NCBI GenBank assembly: GCA_023105745.1
Contig: JALGQZ010000006.1
Location: forward strand, 65,268,316 to 65,332,315
Direction of reading: 5' to 3'
Length of the DNA: 64,000 nt
Origin: Austropuccinia psidii
Taxonomy: Eukaryota; Basidiomycota; Pucciniomycetes; Pucciniales; Sphaerophragmiaceae
Shown here: one piece after another, positions 24,191-35,599 of the stretch
Numbering within the stretch: position 1 is the stretch's first letter
Layout: the number at the start of each line of letters is the position of its first letter
Notes under the pieces: generated by a model
The model's database searches: none
The model's input: the letters and a program-made list of their open reading frames with translations, nothing else
Told to the model about the DNA's origin: nothing
Program-made: the position numbers and the translations under genes

Positions 24191-25903
24191 ATTAGCTCAA
24201 TATATGATTTAAAGAACCTTTCATAATTTAACAATAATATTTTCAAAGAAAATTACATGGAGCAGAAGTGGGTTATTTCAGTATTTTGAGCAGCATCCTT
24301 TTCTTCTCAAGCACCTATTATTCAGAATCCCCCCTTTACAATTTTTGAGAGATCAATAAGTATTGTATATTTGTGTTTATAGAGTTAAAAAGAAAGAAAT
24401 TTTCACTTTCCCTTTGAATATGCATATTAATTTTAATGAGCTATTTTATCACTTAATGGTCTTCCAAATTTGGCTATCAATTACTCAGTAATTCTCTGTG
24501 AGCTATGTGATATGGGAAGAATATCTCTCAATCAAAGGATGAAAAAAATGGGAATTTTATCAATTAATCATTAATATCTATTGTTTAAGATCACAATTTA
24601 TTGCAGCAAAAAAGGTCATCATGTCTTGATATGAGCCCTAAATGTTCCATTGAGAGCACAGAATGAAAATTGATCAATATCCAAATATCAGAAATTATGA
24701 AATGGGTTTCGGAACTAATATCAACAAGGCTCAGCCATACCCATATATTCAAAATTCCAACATCTTCATCATTTCAACTTGTTATACACTTCCCTCTGAA
24801 ATGAAACACACCATCAACAATTTCTGAAAGAAGCTCTGTGGAAAAGAATTAATAGTTTTCTGACAGATAAGCAATGGAAATCCTTGGAGGTTTTAAAGAC
24901 TATTTGATAAGATACACCTTTCACATGCAGAAATTATCATAATTAAAAAAATATGCTTAAATTTCATCTTTCAGGTAAAGAGAAGCTTCTTCATTGTATT
25001 GAAATTTCCAAAAATTCAGAACATATGTTTGGTAAAAGCGTTTTTTCTACATTAGTATTTTCAATATACAAACATTTGTGTCCGCAGTAATATGTTTTGG
25101 TGGCTTTTGTTTTTATAAAAGTGTTTTTGGTTTTTGGTTTAAATTTTACATAATCTACCTCAAAATTCAATTTTTTTTGAATAATATCAGAAATTTAGTA
25201 GCAAGCCAAAGATGTTCAACCAAAAAATGGAAATTTAAGCCCAAAGATGAGAAATTTGGGCATTATTTTTTAAAAGAAATTCATCTTCACAAGTATTTTG
25301 GCTACTCCATCATCATAACATTATTTTCATTCTTTGCCAAAGCTTAGATTATATATGAAGTATGCCACTAGAACCTAAAGATTTGCATTATAATTACTGG
25401 GAAAAAATGAAATCATGAAGTTTATTCCCTCCTGTAAGGTTTATATTGAGCCCCACTTTTTTCAAAAAGAATATGTGAATTACAAGTTGTCTTTAGGGAG
25501 GAACAAGTGACAGGCTACTCAGATGCTATAGAGTGGTTTGCACATGAATTATATTATCTGCTTGAAAGTACATCTTTAATTATAATCTCTGTTGCACCAC
25601 TCACTAAATACTCCTACTAATGATAAATTTCAAGTCATTAACCATTAAAAAATTGGAAAATGTGAGTGTTTTTGCATAGTTAATATTCCAAAAAATATCA
25701 AATGACGGCTGAGGCTCTCCATCAGTTTCTTTCATTTCCTTTCATGATCAACCTCCCTCCAAAGATTATTAGAACTATATCACAATTATGCTCAAATACA
25801 TGGAATCACTCAGCTTGTTCCCATTGGCTTGCAGGGATAGATGATCAAAATAATATGTTCCTATACTAAAAAGGTTGGGGGTTGGTTTATATGACCTTGT
25901 GCA

Positions 25904-26380
25904 GACAGCCCCCACAAGGTAGCTCTAAAATACAGAGGTCATTCATATATGGTATTGTAAACAGCCCCCCAGAACCAGCTTCAAATGGCTGGGGGTGGTT
26001 TGATCCCACTAGTGTGAAAGGCCTTATGACACCACTTCCAAGACTGTGGATTTGGTTACAAAAAGGTTTTGTGAAAAACCCCTAAAACCAGATAGAAATT
26101 GGAAGGGTGCTGTTTCCAACAACACCCTAAAGCCAGATGTAAAAGGCCATGAGGTTTGCATCAGTTAGCTCAAAAAAACCCGTGGTTCCTTGCATTAGCT
26201 AGTGAAAACAACCCCCCAAAACTGGCTGCAAAAAGGCGGGGGATTGTTTGCATCAGCTTCTGCAAACACCCCCCAAAACAAGCAATAAAAGGCTGGGGGG
26301 TTGTTTGCATCAGCTAGCGCAAACAACCCCAAAACCAGCTGTAAAACACCAGGGGGTTGTGAACACCAGCCTCTGCAGTG
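25904..26380. repeat. ~58 bp GC-rich hairpin repeats, about eight units
   Basis: Best units start near 25960, 26205, 26264 and 26321, with weaker ones between. A unit reads A-A-C then CCCCCCA, AACCAGCTG, AAAAGGC, GGGGG, TTGTTTGCATCAGCTAG. The C-run and the following G-run are complementary (CCCCCA..AGC against GCT..GGGGG), so every unit can fold back. Units in the middle are decayed. Confidence 0.7.
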
Positions 26381-26502
26381 TTAGGATATTGCAGGTGGGC
26401 CTGGCGGCCCCAGTCAAGCAAAACACTGAGGCATAATGGGCGGGTTATCTCTACAATAGGAGAGCCCCCCATGAATCTTAGCAAGGAATGCCTGATTGCC
26501 TG

Positions 26503-26577
26503 CCACATGGGTGATTTGAACCCATGGCAAAGTGAGAAAGTAGTGCTGATGCAAGGCTTACCAGCTAAGAGAGGAAC
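26503..26577 (-). other. tRNA-like sequence with A box and B box
   Basis: On the minus strand CTTAGCTGGTAAG (26569-26557) matches the A-box/D-arm pattern and can pair CTTA with TAAG. GGTTCAAATC (26522-26513) matches the B-box consensus GWTCRANNC. The two are ~45 bases apart, as in tRNA genes. CATGGG and CCCATG flank the B box as a stem. The acceptor ends do not pair and no clear anticodon arm forms, so it is not a functional tRNA. Confidence 0.45.
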
Positions 26578-26599
26578 AATTGGATGTTGCCAGTTCATC

Positions 26600-26850
26600 C
26601 ACAATTTTGTATTAGTTTTTTTTAAAAAAAAAATTGTACTAGTTTTTTTCACATAAACTATTTTTGTACTAGTTTTTTTCAAATAAACTCTTTTTGTACT
26701 AGTTTTTTTCAAATAAACTATTTTTGTACTAGTTTTTTTTTCAAAAAACTTTTTTTGAACCAGTTTTTTTTCAAAAAAATATTTTTGTACTAGTTTTTTG
26801 CAAAAAAATCTTTTTTGCACTTGTTTTTTTCAAAAAACCATTGTATTATT
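26600..26850. repeat. 30 bp T-rich tandem repeat, about eight units
   Basis: Unit TTTTTGTACTAG followed by TTTTTTTCAAATAAACTA, repeated from ~26603 to ~26845 with small length changes in the T-runs. The period of 30 keeps one minus-strand frame open with a ten-residue repeat (KKTSTKIVYL). I read this as a by-product of the repeat, not a gene. Confidence 0.75.
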
Positions 26851-27600
26851 TCTTTAGAAAAGCTGCTTCTTTGATTAGTTTTTGCCAATTAACTGTTTGT
26901 TTACTACTATTTTCAAAAAAGTGTTTTTTTACAACCTTTTACTATTCTTCCAAGGGTCTTTTAAAAAAACTATTTTCAAATAGTTTTGCAAAACAAAGTT
27001 TAACTAATTTTTTCATAAATTACTTTCTTGAAAGAAGGTAGTTTTGTGGAAAAAGAACAATTTTTTCAATGTAACTTTTTTTTTGTCAAAGAAACCAAGT
27101 AAATTTTTATCATAAAAACAGTTTCTTGTAATTTATGAAGCAAAATTGTTTTTTATAGGAAAGCTTTTGCAAGTAAGTTTTTATTTTGAAAATGCTGTTT
27201 TTTTCTCAAAAATATATATTTCTTTCCAAAGAAACTTTTTTCAAAAAAACTAAGAATTCCAAAAGAACTGTTTTTCAACAAGCAAATATTTTTTGGTTCA
27301 AAGATGTTATTTCTTTTTGAATAAAACTACATTTTTCAGAAAATCTATTCTTTTTTTCAAAAAAAAACTGTGACCTCCCAAAAGACTTTTTCAAAGAGTC
27401 ATTTTTTTTGCAAAAGATCTACTTTCTCTCAAAACCTGTAGTTTTATTCAAGCAGAAGTATTTGATTTAAAACTTCAACGTTGAAACAAGAAAGCAATCT
27501 TATTGCAAAAAAACCCATGGAATTCAACTTAAGAAAAAAGAGTTTTCTCCTAAGTAAAGTGGTCTTTCAAAAAACTTTGATTTTTTTAGAAAAGAAAAAA
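26851..27600. repeat. Low-complexity TTTTTTCAAAAAA field
   Basis: Dense irregular recurrence of T-run, C, A-run (for example near 27230, 27355 and 27380), each nearly palindromic. No regular period, no gene. It looks like a decayed continuation of the 30 bp array to its left. Confidence 0.5.
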
Positions 27601-28554
27601 TAATTCTTTTATCAAAAATACTTTAGACAAATTATTCTTATCATTACCCAAAGTAAAAGACCTTTCTTATCCAAAAATTAACTTCGGAAACCCTTTTTTG
27701 AACTCAAAAAATATGAAAATACATAAGGAATCCTAGACTATCACTGACGTTATAAAATTTGAAAATCATTATGGGCTTATTCAACAATAAAATTTGTAGT
27801 TCTCATAGAAAAAATAACTTTTAATTTCTTTGGATCACACCTAAATTAAAAAATACTATTTATCAATCTTTCATAGAGACATTGATTCACATGCATGGAG
27901 AACATTATACTTTGGATCAAAAAGTTCCTAATTTATAACTTCTTTTATTTATACAATTCACCGAAAATAAGAATAGTATTAAATTTATATCATCTATTTA
28001 ATTATTTCTTGCTTCAAACTATTTGTGACATTCAAAACCATGTTATTCTCCTCCATGGCTTGAGCATATCACTTAATTTACTTTCAGTGATCTTAATAAG
28101 TACTCTTCTCTTTTATAGATTCAATATGGTTCTCTTAAGAGGTTGGGATTTTCTTTTTTTTCAGTTTCCTGGAAAAAATATAAATACTAACTTCAGTATA
28201 TTTTAAGAACACAAACGGTATTAACATTTATTATCTAATGGATAATTTCTTCATTTATGTAAGATACTCTTGTAAATTATTCTCATTGAAAATCCCTGCC
28301 CATTCTGTAAATGAAATGAAGTGAAATCCTACTTGTGGAAAGTCTAAACCTCTATAATGAAGGTAAGTGAAATTTGTATTTTTGGCAATTTTCAATGTTG
28401 GATGCTTTTATCATTACAATCAAGTCCTTCTCTTGAAAGAAATTAAAACACTGTATTTTCACCTAATAAGAATAAAAAAGGAATATCCAAGTGATATCAG
28501 GGTAAAAAGAAAGTCACATATTAAGAACAAACAAAGTATGCCAAAGCTCTCTAC

Positions 28555-29440
28555 TGGTAATAATGTGTGACTGAACAGCAAGTTGCACCAAATATGCCCT
28601 GGTGGTTCATAAAGCCATACACACATGAGTACATTAATGCACCAGAGGACATACTGAAAAGAGGAAAAATTGGCAGAACATGGAAAAAATTGGACAGTAA
28701 AATTCCAAATAAACCATTCATCAAGAAATATAAACCAAGATAACCTTTCAAACCCAATATACCCAACACCAATGAGCAAAGAAAATTCCATAATTGTGTT
28801 GGTATTGGACACATAGGTAACAGTTTCCTAAAAAAGGAAAAAATCATTGAAATTGTGGAAAAAGAACACTACAATGATAAAGAATATTAATCTTATTCTG
28901 AAAAAGACACTTCAGAGTCAGACACTTCTGAATGTGATTAAATTAAGACAATTTATTTTCAAATTTATAATATTGGTTTAATATATGAAGTACTAGATAA
29001 AATTCAAACTTACCACAACTTGGAAGATCTGATACAAGCTCACCAACATAAAATATGCTAAACTTCATAGACCAAACCTGAAAAAGGAGTGGAATATAAA
29101 GCTGGAAAGTCAAGTATAAGTATTGTCATGGTTAAAAGCCAAAAGGAAAATATAAGCCTGGACACAGGAACATACTGCACCTGTGTTGGTAAAATTTATT
29201 TGAAAGCAATTATACCATATTGGGAAGAAAATCCTATACCAATACAAGGGATTAAATTCAGTAGTGCAAGTGAAAGCATGAGGCCCCTTGGAATAATTTA
29301 CTTAAAATCAAGTGTTCCTCATCCTTCCCAATCAATAAGGGTTAAACTGGGGTTTTTAGTGATGGAAAGCTTTACTAGTAACCATTTTAGAATTTTAAAT
29401 GTTTACTTGTCAATCTATGGGATAGATATCCCTAACTAAC
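28555..29440 (+). pseudogene. pol: Element A gag C-terminus and protease
   Basis: Encodes EYINAPEDIL (end of capsid), a basic PNKPFIKK-like linker at 28700, and a ruined zinc knuckle (Cys residues replaced, near 28770). The longest open stretch is 29089-29439, containing YKAGKSSISIV and the aspartic protease motif as DTGTYCTCVG (catalytic DTG), followed by IQGIKFSSASESMRPLG. Stops occur around 28890, 28940 and 29060. It parallels B at 37248-38179 and C at 48442-49596. Confidence 0.75.
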
Positions 29441-29998
29441 AAGACAGATATTTTACCATAGGAGATAATAACAGAAAGAAATTTGGTTTTTTCAAACAAT
29501 AAAAAAACAAATTAATTTTATCAAAAATGAAGAGACAAGCCCAGAAAGACATTAATTCATAAGTAAACAGCTTAAAAAGGAAGAATTCAATCAAGAATCA
29601 ACAGAAAAAATGAAGGAAAGATTGATTGATCTCTTACTTAAATACAAAAGCTCCTTTGAAACTGACAAATAACCACTAGGTGCTATCATTTGACATGAGG
29701 TAGACATTATTCTTAATGTTGAAAAACCTTATCCACCTATGTTAGTTTACCCAGCTAGCCCAAGAGCTAGAGAATCCTGAGAGGTAAAAATTAAAGAATT
29801 AATGGACCTTGGGTTGTTAAGGAAAGTAAGGCATAATGAAATGTATGAGTAACTACACTTGTCATTATAGCTTGGAAAAATGAAAATTCAAGGATGGTAG
29901 GAAACTTTACAGCTTTAAAGACCTATACTATCCCTGACAGATATATAATTACCAGAATCCATGAGATAGCAACACAATTGTCACAGGCTAAGATCATT
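29441..29998 (+). pseudogene. pol: Element A RT, N-terminal part
   Basis: Broken frames encode segments matching C and B: KYKSSFETDK, GHEVDIILNVEKPYPP, the YPASPRAREA-like region, and FTALKTYTIPDRY. The last residues ATQLSQAKII run straight into the T1 solo LTR at 29999. Reading resumes with ITAMDALKGF after it, so the break is precise. Many stops mean it is inactive. Confidence 0.7.
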
Positions 29999-31503
29999 TG
30001 TCAGCCTGTGACTCAAAACAGAGCACTAGCATGACATCCAACATACCATAAATAATGGTATGACAAGTATTTAAAAAACATAGTCAATACAGGTAATAAT
30101 TAACAGAAAACAATCCTCTTAAATTAAACACCAACCTTATCCAAACAGAATAAGGAAACCTAGAGGAGAATAAACAGGTCAAAACCCTTATTTTCACCTC
30201 TCATCTAGCTTATGCATATTTAATTTATTATATACCAAAATGGTATTTTTCTTAAAGCTCACATAGAGAGCTACACAATGATATCATCCATGTTGTTGTA
30301 ACACCACTACAACTGGAGATACCATATGACCTTTATTTCAAAACCAAGACCCCCCTGAAAGTCAAAGAGGGCTTGTACAAAACTGTACAAAAGTATAACC
30401 AAATTAAAGATATAAACAAGAGCTTTAATTTGAGATACATTAGACCTCTGTATCTCTTAAATTGACTGAGGGATCTTGGTTCAAAGGTTTAACAACCAGA
30501 AATACAGATATTCTGAAAACAAGAAAGTAAACAAACCCCTGTATCTTTGGTATACACTCATACAACTGTACAGTGTAATATACAAAACTGTAGAGCTAAT
30601 TAAGCCCTACAAAACTGTATCATCAGAATACAGATATCTTCCAAATTAAAGAAGATATCTGGTATGGAAGTTTTTGAAGCCTCATACTGATGTACAAAGA
30701 TACATCCAAAAACTTAAAACCCTTATAACTTTTGCTATTTGAAATAAGGGTAAACATGAATCATACCAAATTGAAGAGCTCATTAAGCCCTTCAATTCTG
30801 TGCTCTTGGTTTCTTGATATCTCAAAAACTGACTAAGATATCTTGGTTGGAAGTATTCTGACCAATACTGGCCTGTACCAAACCTGTACCAACCAGTACT
30901 GTCTTGATACTCAAAATAATGGCTATTCAAAGCTTAAACCCGCCCAGAATGACCAGTATTAATCATACAGACACCAGAACAACGTCATCCACGTGCTGAC
31001 GTGGCAGGTGAAAAGTTTTTTCATCCTGTATTGATCCAGAATGATCATTTGTGGTTCCAAAACCACAATTCTGCCTCTACTGACGTCAGAATTGAGGATC
31101 CAGAACCACAGACTGACCATTGGAGTGAAGATTTTCACTCCTCTGACGTGTGAAGAGCTAATAACTCTTGACAGTCTTGAAAGATAGAAAAGGAAGGGTT
31201 TTTTCCTTCAAAAACCCATCATCTTATCTTATTACCATTATTCTTACGTGACAAAACTGTTATCAATCAGTAGTGTCCTTAGAATTCTTATTAAAGATAT
31301 AATTAGAAAATAATTATTTTAGTGTTTCTTTACAGTCAAAGATATTAGAGCATTGCAACCCAGGTCCTCAATAGACTCATCACCACTGTTACCACGTAGC
31401 AGTAGGACCTGAAGACTTAATTTTTATTTGTTTTGATGTGTCACAGTCATAGTGTTAACTTGTATTTACTATTTTTAAGCTACTACATAGACTCACCCTG
31501 ACA
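29999..31503 (+). repeat. T1 solo LTR with 5-bp target duplication TCATT
   Basis: Starts TGTCAGCCTGTGACTC and ends CTCACCCTGACA. It is 1505 bp and flanked by TCATT at 29994-29998 and 31504-31508. It interrupts the RT coding sequence of element A exactly, leaving one copy of the target in frame on each side. It has no interior, so it arose by LTR-LTR recombination after a T1 insertion. The palindrome TGTGGTT/AACCACA is intact at 31050-31067. Confidence 0.92.
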
Positions 31504-32640
31504 TCATTACAGCCATGGATGCTCTAAAGGGCTTTCACCAAAAGGTCTTAACAGAAAATTCCAAGAAGCTACTGATTGTAATAGTTTACTTTGGAATAAA
31601 TGAATATCTAAGGATGCCATTTGGTATAAACAATGCACCTTTCCACTATCACAGAATGATGAATACCATATTTCCTGAGTAATTTTGAGAAGGATGGTTA
31701 ATTATTTAAATTGATAATATCATAGTTTGCTCAGAAACCTGGGAAAATCACTTGAAAAGACTAGAAAGAGTTTTACACAACATAGTTCAAGTAAATATGC
31801 ACATATGCTTGAAAAAAAGTCATTTTTCATATAGTGAACTAAAATAACTGGGATATGTTGTATCTGGATTAAGTTTGAGAATAGACAAAAAGGAGTAGTA
31901 GCAGTACTATTGAAGCCAATGCCCCAAGCCAAAAAAGAAATTCAAATATTTCTAGGATTTGCTGGCTATTGCAGACAGCATATAAAATAATTTGCATGAA
32001 TTAAAACATCCTGGTATAATATCTGTGACCAAAAAAAAGTCTATTAAATGACGAAAGAAAGGGTTATATCATATAAGGAATTGAAAAAGGCCCTCACAAA
32101 ACCTCACAAATGCCCGATTTATTCTAATTCCATATTTGAAATTACCTTTCAAACTTTAAATTGATGCTTGTGGAGAAGAACTAGGTATTTTACTACACCA
32201 GACGCAAATGACCAATGATGAACCTGTTGAAGAAACAATTTGCTTCATTTCAAGACAAGTAATCCAACAGAAGAAAGATATGGAGAAAGAAAAATGGAAT
32301 TCCTTTTCTTAGTGTGGGCTTTAGAGAAATTACACTAATATTTGGATGAAACAGTTTTTGATGTCATCACATACTGCAATTTTGTAAAATATTTATTAAA
32401 CATCAAGACACCAAATAGACACATGGTGAGATGGCACATTTCTATCCTGTATTATAGAGGAAATATAACTATAGCTCATAAATCTGCAAATATTCGTAAA
32501 AATTCAGATGTTCTTAGCAGAGGGGATTTAGCAAATATATCTGAAAACCCAGCATGGGTACCACAAGAAGAACATCATATAGAAGGCATATGTGTTACAG
32601 ATATTGGCTCAGAATTCTTTAATCAAGTTAAATAAAGATA
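31504..32640 (+). pseudogene. pol: Element A RT C-terminal part and RNase H
   Basis: Begins [15 protein letters not shown] and continues [21 protein letters not shown]. The catalytic YIDD is changed to stop-IDN near 31712, so polymerase activity is lost. RNase H segments follow: [12 protein letters not shown] (near 32158), and the open stretch 32342-32635 with [14 protein letters not shown] and [12 protein letters not shown] sequence. Numerous stops and shifts. Confidence 0.75.
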
Positions 32641-34140
32641 CAAGATGGACAAAAACTTTCATATCTCATTCCAGCTTTTAAGGAAAGATGTCAAAGACAC
32701 ATCATTATCCTCAGAGCTAGATGAAGTATGGAAAAAAGCATATGATGAATGAAGCTTCCACCTCCTTGAAGGAATTCTTCATCATAAGACAAAAAACACA
32801 TGTGTTATGACCTTGAAAGATAGAACTCTTATGAGAACTATACTACATGAATGCCATGATAGTGTTGTATCTGGAAATCTCACAGAATATAGGACACTAG
32901 AGAGAGTGAAAGCCTGCTCTTGGTGGCCAAATTGGAGAAAAGATGTTGCAGAGTATTTCCAAACCTGCCACAGATGTTAAAGCGCAAGAAGAGCCATAGG
33001 CAAGAATTTTGGAGTGATTATTCAAATCCAAGAAACAAAATTCCCATGGGAAATAATTCACATGTATTGGGTAACAGCCTTACCTCCAGGAGGGGACAGG
33101 AGTTTTAATGCCTGCCTAGTACTAGTTAACAGGTACAGCAAAACCACAATTTTTTTACCATTTCACAAAGATGACAAAGCTATGTACACAGCCATAATGA
33201 TATGGAATATAGTCATTAGTCATAAAGGTTCCTTCCAAAAAATCATAAGTGATAGAGATCCAAAATCCACTTTGTCATTATGGAAAATCTCCATACCTTT
33301 TTTGGAATAAAGTTATCATTCTCAACAGCTTATCACCCTCAAACTGATGGTTTGGCAGAAATAATGATACAGACCTTAGAAGACATGATAAGAAGAATAT
33401 GTGCTTATGGCCTAAAATTCAAAGAATCTGATGGTTTTATCCATGATTGGTGTACCTTGATACCAGCTCTTGAAATGGCATATAGGACATCAATTCACTC
33501 TTCAACTGGAAAAACACCAGCCATGTTAGAAAAGGGTTGGAATCAAAGACTTCCTTATGAAACTCTCAAAAGAATTTAGTGGATATACATCCAACAGCAA
33601 GAAGTTTAAAAATTATTCTTTACAAAGCAAGACATCATGAAAACAGATGTATGCAAGCTTCTTTCAAATATGCAAAGGAAAGATGGTGCAAAAGTCATAA
33701 GCCACCTGATTTCAAAGTGGGAGACTTGGTCTGAGTATCAACTATACGCGTTAATAACTTTAAAGGCAAAAAGAAACTAAAAGATTCCTTTTTGAGGACC
33801 CTTCATGATAAAAGAACTAAATAGCCCTAGTGCTTTGCAACTAGAACTCAAAGGTGAATTAATGAACAAAAACCCAACTTTCCCTGTAAGTCTGATAAAA
33901 CCTTACAGCTCAAGTGATAAAAAAGTATTTCCCCTAAGCAATAAACCACCACTTGAAATTCCCCCTCTAGAAGAAGAAGAAAAGAAAATTGTAAAAGTAC
34001 TTGAAGAAAGGAGGACAAGAAACAAAAAAGAAAGGGAATACCTTGTAAGGTATAGAAACACAGCTCAAGAAGATGAGTGGCTACTTGGGAAATATATAAC
34101 TAATTCTGATAAGCTATTATAGAGGTTCAGACATCAAAGA
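32641..34140 (+). pseudogene. pol: Element A integrase and C-terminal domain
   Basis: An H2C2-like zinc segment (HECHDSVVSGNL.. C..C, 32845-32985) has lost residues. The core follows: a Met-Tyr-Trp in place of the catalytic Met-Asp-Trp (33065), ISDRDPKSTLSLW (33245, second Asp), and AYHPQTDGLAEIMIQTLED (33330, Glu). 33805-34122 encodes the C-terminal region: FPVSLIKPY, then a chromodomain-like REYLVRYRNTAQEDEW. Stops and frameshifts throughout. It would have inserted the cDNA into host DNA. Confidence 0.8.
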
Positions 34141-34272
34141 AGACCTAAATAATAGAGAGGTTAATCATATTGAGCTTCAATGATAATAAAGTCTAATGAA
34201 GAGATAGGACAGTGGATGATACCCTAAGTCTCTATATCATATTGTGCTACAATCTTTTGTTGTGGTAGGTAA

Positions 34273-34893
34273 TGTGAGACTTTTAGATATGACTACATTC
34301 AAGAAGTTCACAAAACAACTTTACAATATTTATTCTAATAATAAGAATCGAAATTATTATCTTAAAATAAATAAAAATGCCATAAAAAGGCATAAATTAT
34401 TTATCACCTTTGAATCTAATAAGTAAAAATGTGAAATATATTGAACCATTAGATTCACCATGATAAAATACGCACATGACGTTTTTATTTCATATCTGTA
34501 AAGCCAATACTTATTGAGTAATGACTAAACATGCCATAAAAATTCATAACTACTTGATTATATCAGAATTCAATAAACAAAAGTTTCACCATTAGATTCC
34601 CCATGAAGTATTACACTTATAAGATTTTTCTGTCATATCTGTAAAGTCAATACTTAAACAAATAATCTGAATATATTCACTTTTATGATCAATGCATATA
34701 TTCATGGTTTTTAGCTTGTATCTCTTGAAATATACATGATAGATAGTTGAGCCAAAAATATGGGTACAACATAATCACTGGACAAATACAGATATAAACT
34801 TCATTTGACAAGTTGAAAACAAGTTTATAGCTTGTAAGGGTTTGGTGAATACAATTTTCATAGCTGTTGACCACTTGGTTGTGAGAAAAATTG
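34273..34893 (+). repeat. Element A 3' LTR, left part
   Basis: Starts TGTGAGACTTTTAGATATG just after a decayed purine tract (TGTGGTAGGTAA). It follows the 5' LTR up to TGTTGACCACTT (position 20695 of the 5' copy). There it joins minus-strand integrase sequence of element B without any LTR end, marking a deletion junction. Confidence 0.75.
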
Positions 34894-35562
34894 ATAGTTT
34901 TTTGTCCATAATTCTGAAGTGAATTTTGGGTCTCTATCACTTATGATATTTTGGAATAAGCCTGTGTGGCTAATAAATCTATTCCATATCATTATGCCTG
35001 TTTCCATAGCTGTATCATCCTTGTGACATGGTAAGAACACTGGATATTTTCTGTATCTGTCAACTGATATTAGGCATTCATTGTAACTTCTGGCTCCTCC
35101 CAGAGGTAATTCTGTTACGCAACCTATGTGAACTATTTGCCAAGGGAGTTTTGGTTCCTGGATTTGGATCATCATTCCAAATTTTTTTCCTGTGTCTCTG
35201 TTTGCTTTCTGGCATCTGTCACAGGTTTGGCAGTATTCTGTAACATCTTTCTTCCAATTTGGCCACCAAGAGCAGGTTTTTACCCTCTCTAGTGTTCTGG
35301 CTTCTGATAGATGTCCAGCTGCAACACTATCATGACATTCATTTAGTATAGTGTTTATCAGAGTTCTATCTGTTGAAGCCATAAAACATGTATGTTTAGT
35401 TCTATGATAGAGGATTCTATCAAGGAGGTGGAATCTTCCTTCATCATATGCATTTTTCCATATTTCATCTAGTTTTAATGAAAGTGATGGGTCTTTACAG
35501 TCTTTCATTAGAAGTTGGCATAAGATATGGAAGTTTTTGTCCATTTTATATCTTTCTTTCAC
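34894..35562 (-). pseudogene. pol: Element B integrase, truncated
   Basis: An open frame of over 220 residues. It has an N-terminal H2C2 zinc-binding segment (HDSVAAGH around 77-84, C111 and C114 in CQTCDRC). In the catalytic core the first Asp is replaced by Gly (VHIGCV where C has VHMDWV), and ISDRDPKFTSELW supplies the second Asp. The frame runs into A's LTR (SQPSGQQL tail) before the catalytic Glu. It is inactive on two counts. Confidence 0.8.
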
Positions 35563-35599
35563 TTTGTTAAAGAATTCTGTGCCAATATCTACCTCAAAT

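Larger units (their letters stand above)
25904..26577 (-). mobile_element. SINE-like unit: tRNA-like head, body, hairpin-repeat tail
   Basis: Read on the minus strand: a 75-base tRNA-like head (26577 to 26503) with Pol III A- and B-box-like strings, a ~120-base GC-richer body, then a tail of ~58-base repeats down to about 25904. It encodes no protein. Head-body-tail order and the internal promoter-like boxes fit a tRNA-derived SINE. Against this, there is no A-rich or short simple tail and no target duplication that I can see. It is far more GC-rich than its surroundings. Confidence 0.4.
24191..28554. other. 4.4 kb block inserted in element A gag
   Basis: The capsid reading stops near 24190 and its continuation (EYINAPEDIL, matching EYINALEDI-type sequence in B) appears near 28600, so this block replaces ~0.3-0.4 kb of gag. 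24191-25860 and 27600-28554 are AT-rich with no gene recognised. 25870-27600 holds the repeats and tRNA-like sequence listed separately. No target duplication or terminal repeats were found, so this may be several events. Confidence 0.55.

Noticed and set aside
25078..25347. 89-codon plus-strand open frame
   Set aside because: No homology to neighbouring element proteins and no motif; length unremarkable for chance among many frames.
25860..26380. CRISPR-like array
   Set aside because: Repeats are contiguous, variable and self-complementary, with no unique spacers; the context is eukaryotic.
26503..26577. Functional tRNA gene
   Set aside because: A and B boxes fit, but the acceptor ends do not pair and no anticodon arm forms.
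26314..26820. 168-codon minus-strand frame with ten-residue KKTSTK repeats
   Set aside because: It is the translation of a 30 bp tandem array and the SINE-like unit; period 30 keeps a frame open automatically.
27895..28206. 103-codon plus-strand open frame
   Set aside because: Hydrophobic, Ile/Leu/Phe-rich translation expected from T-rich DNA; no motif, inside an inserted AT-rich block.
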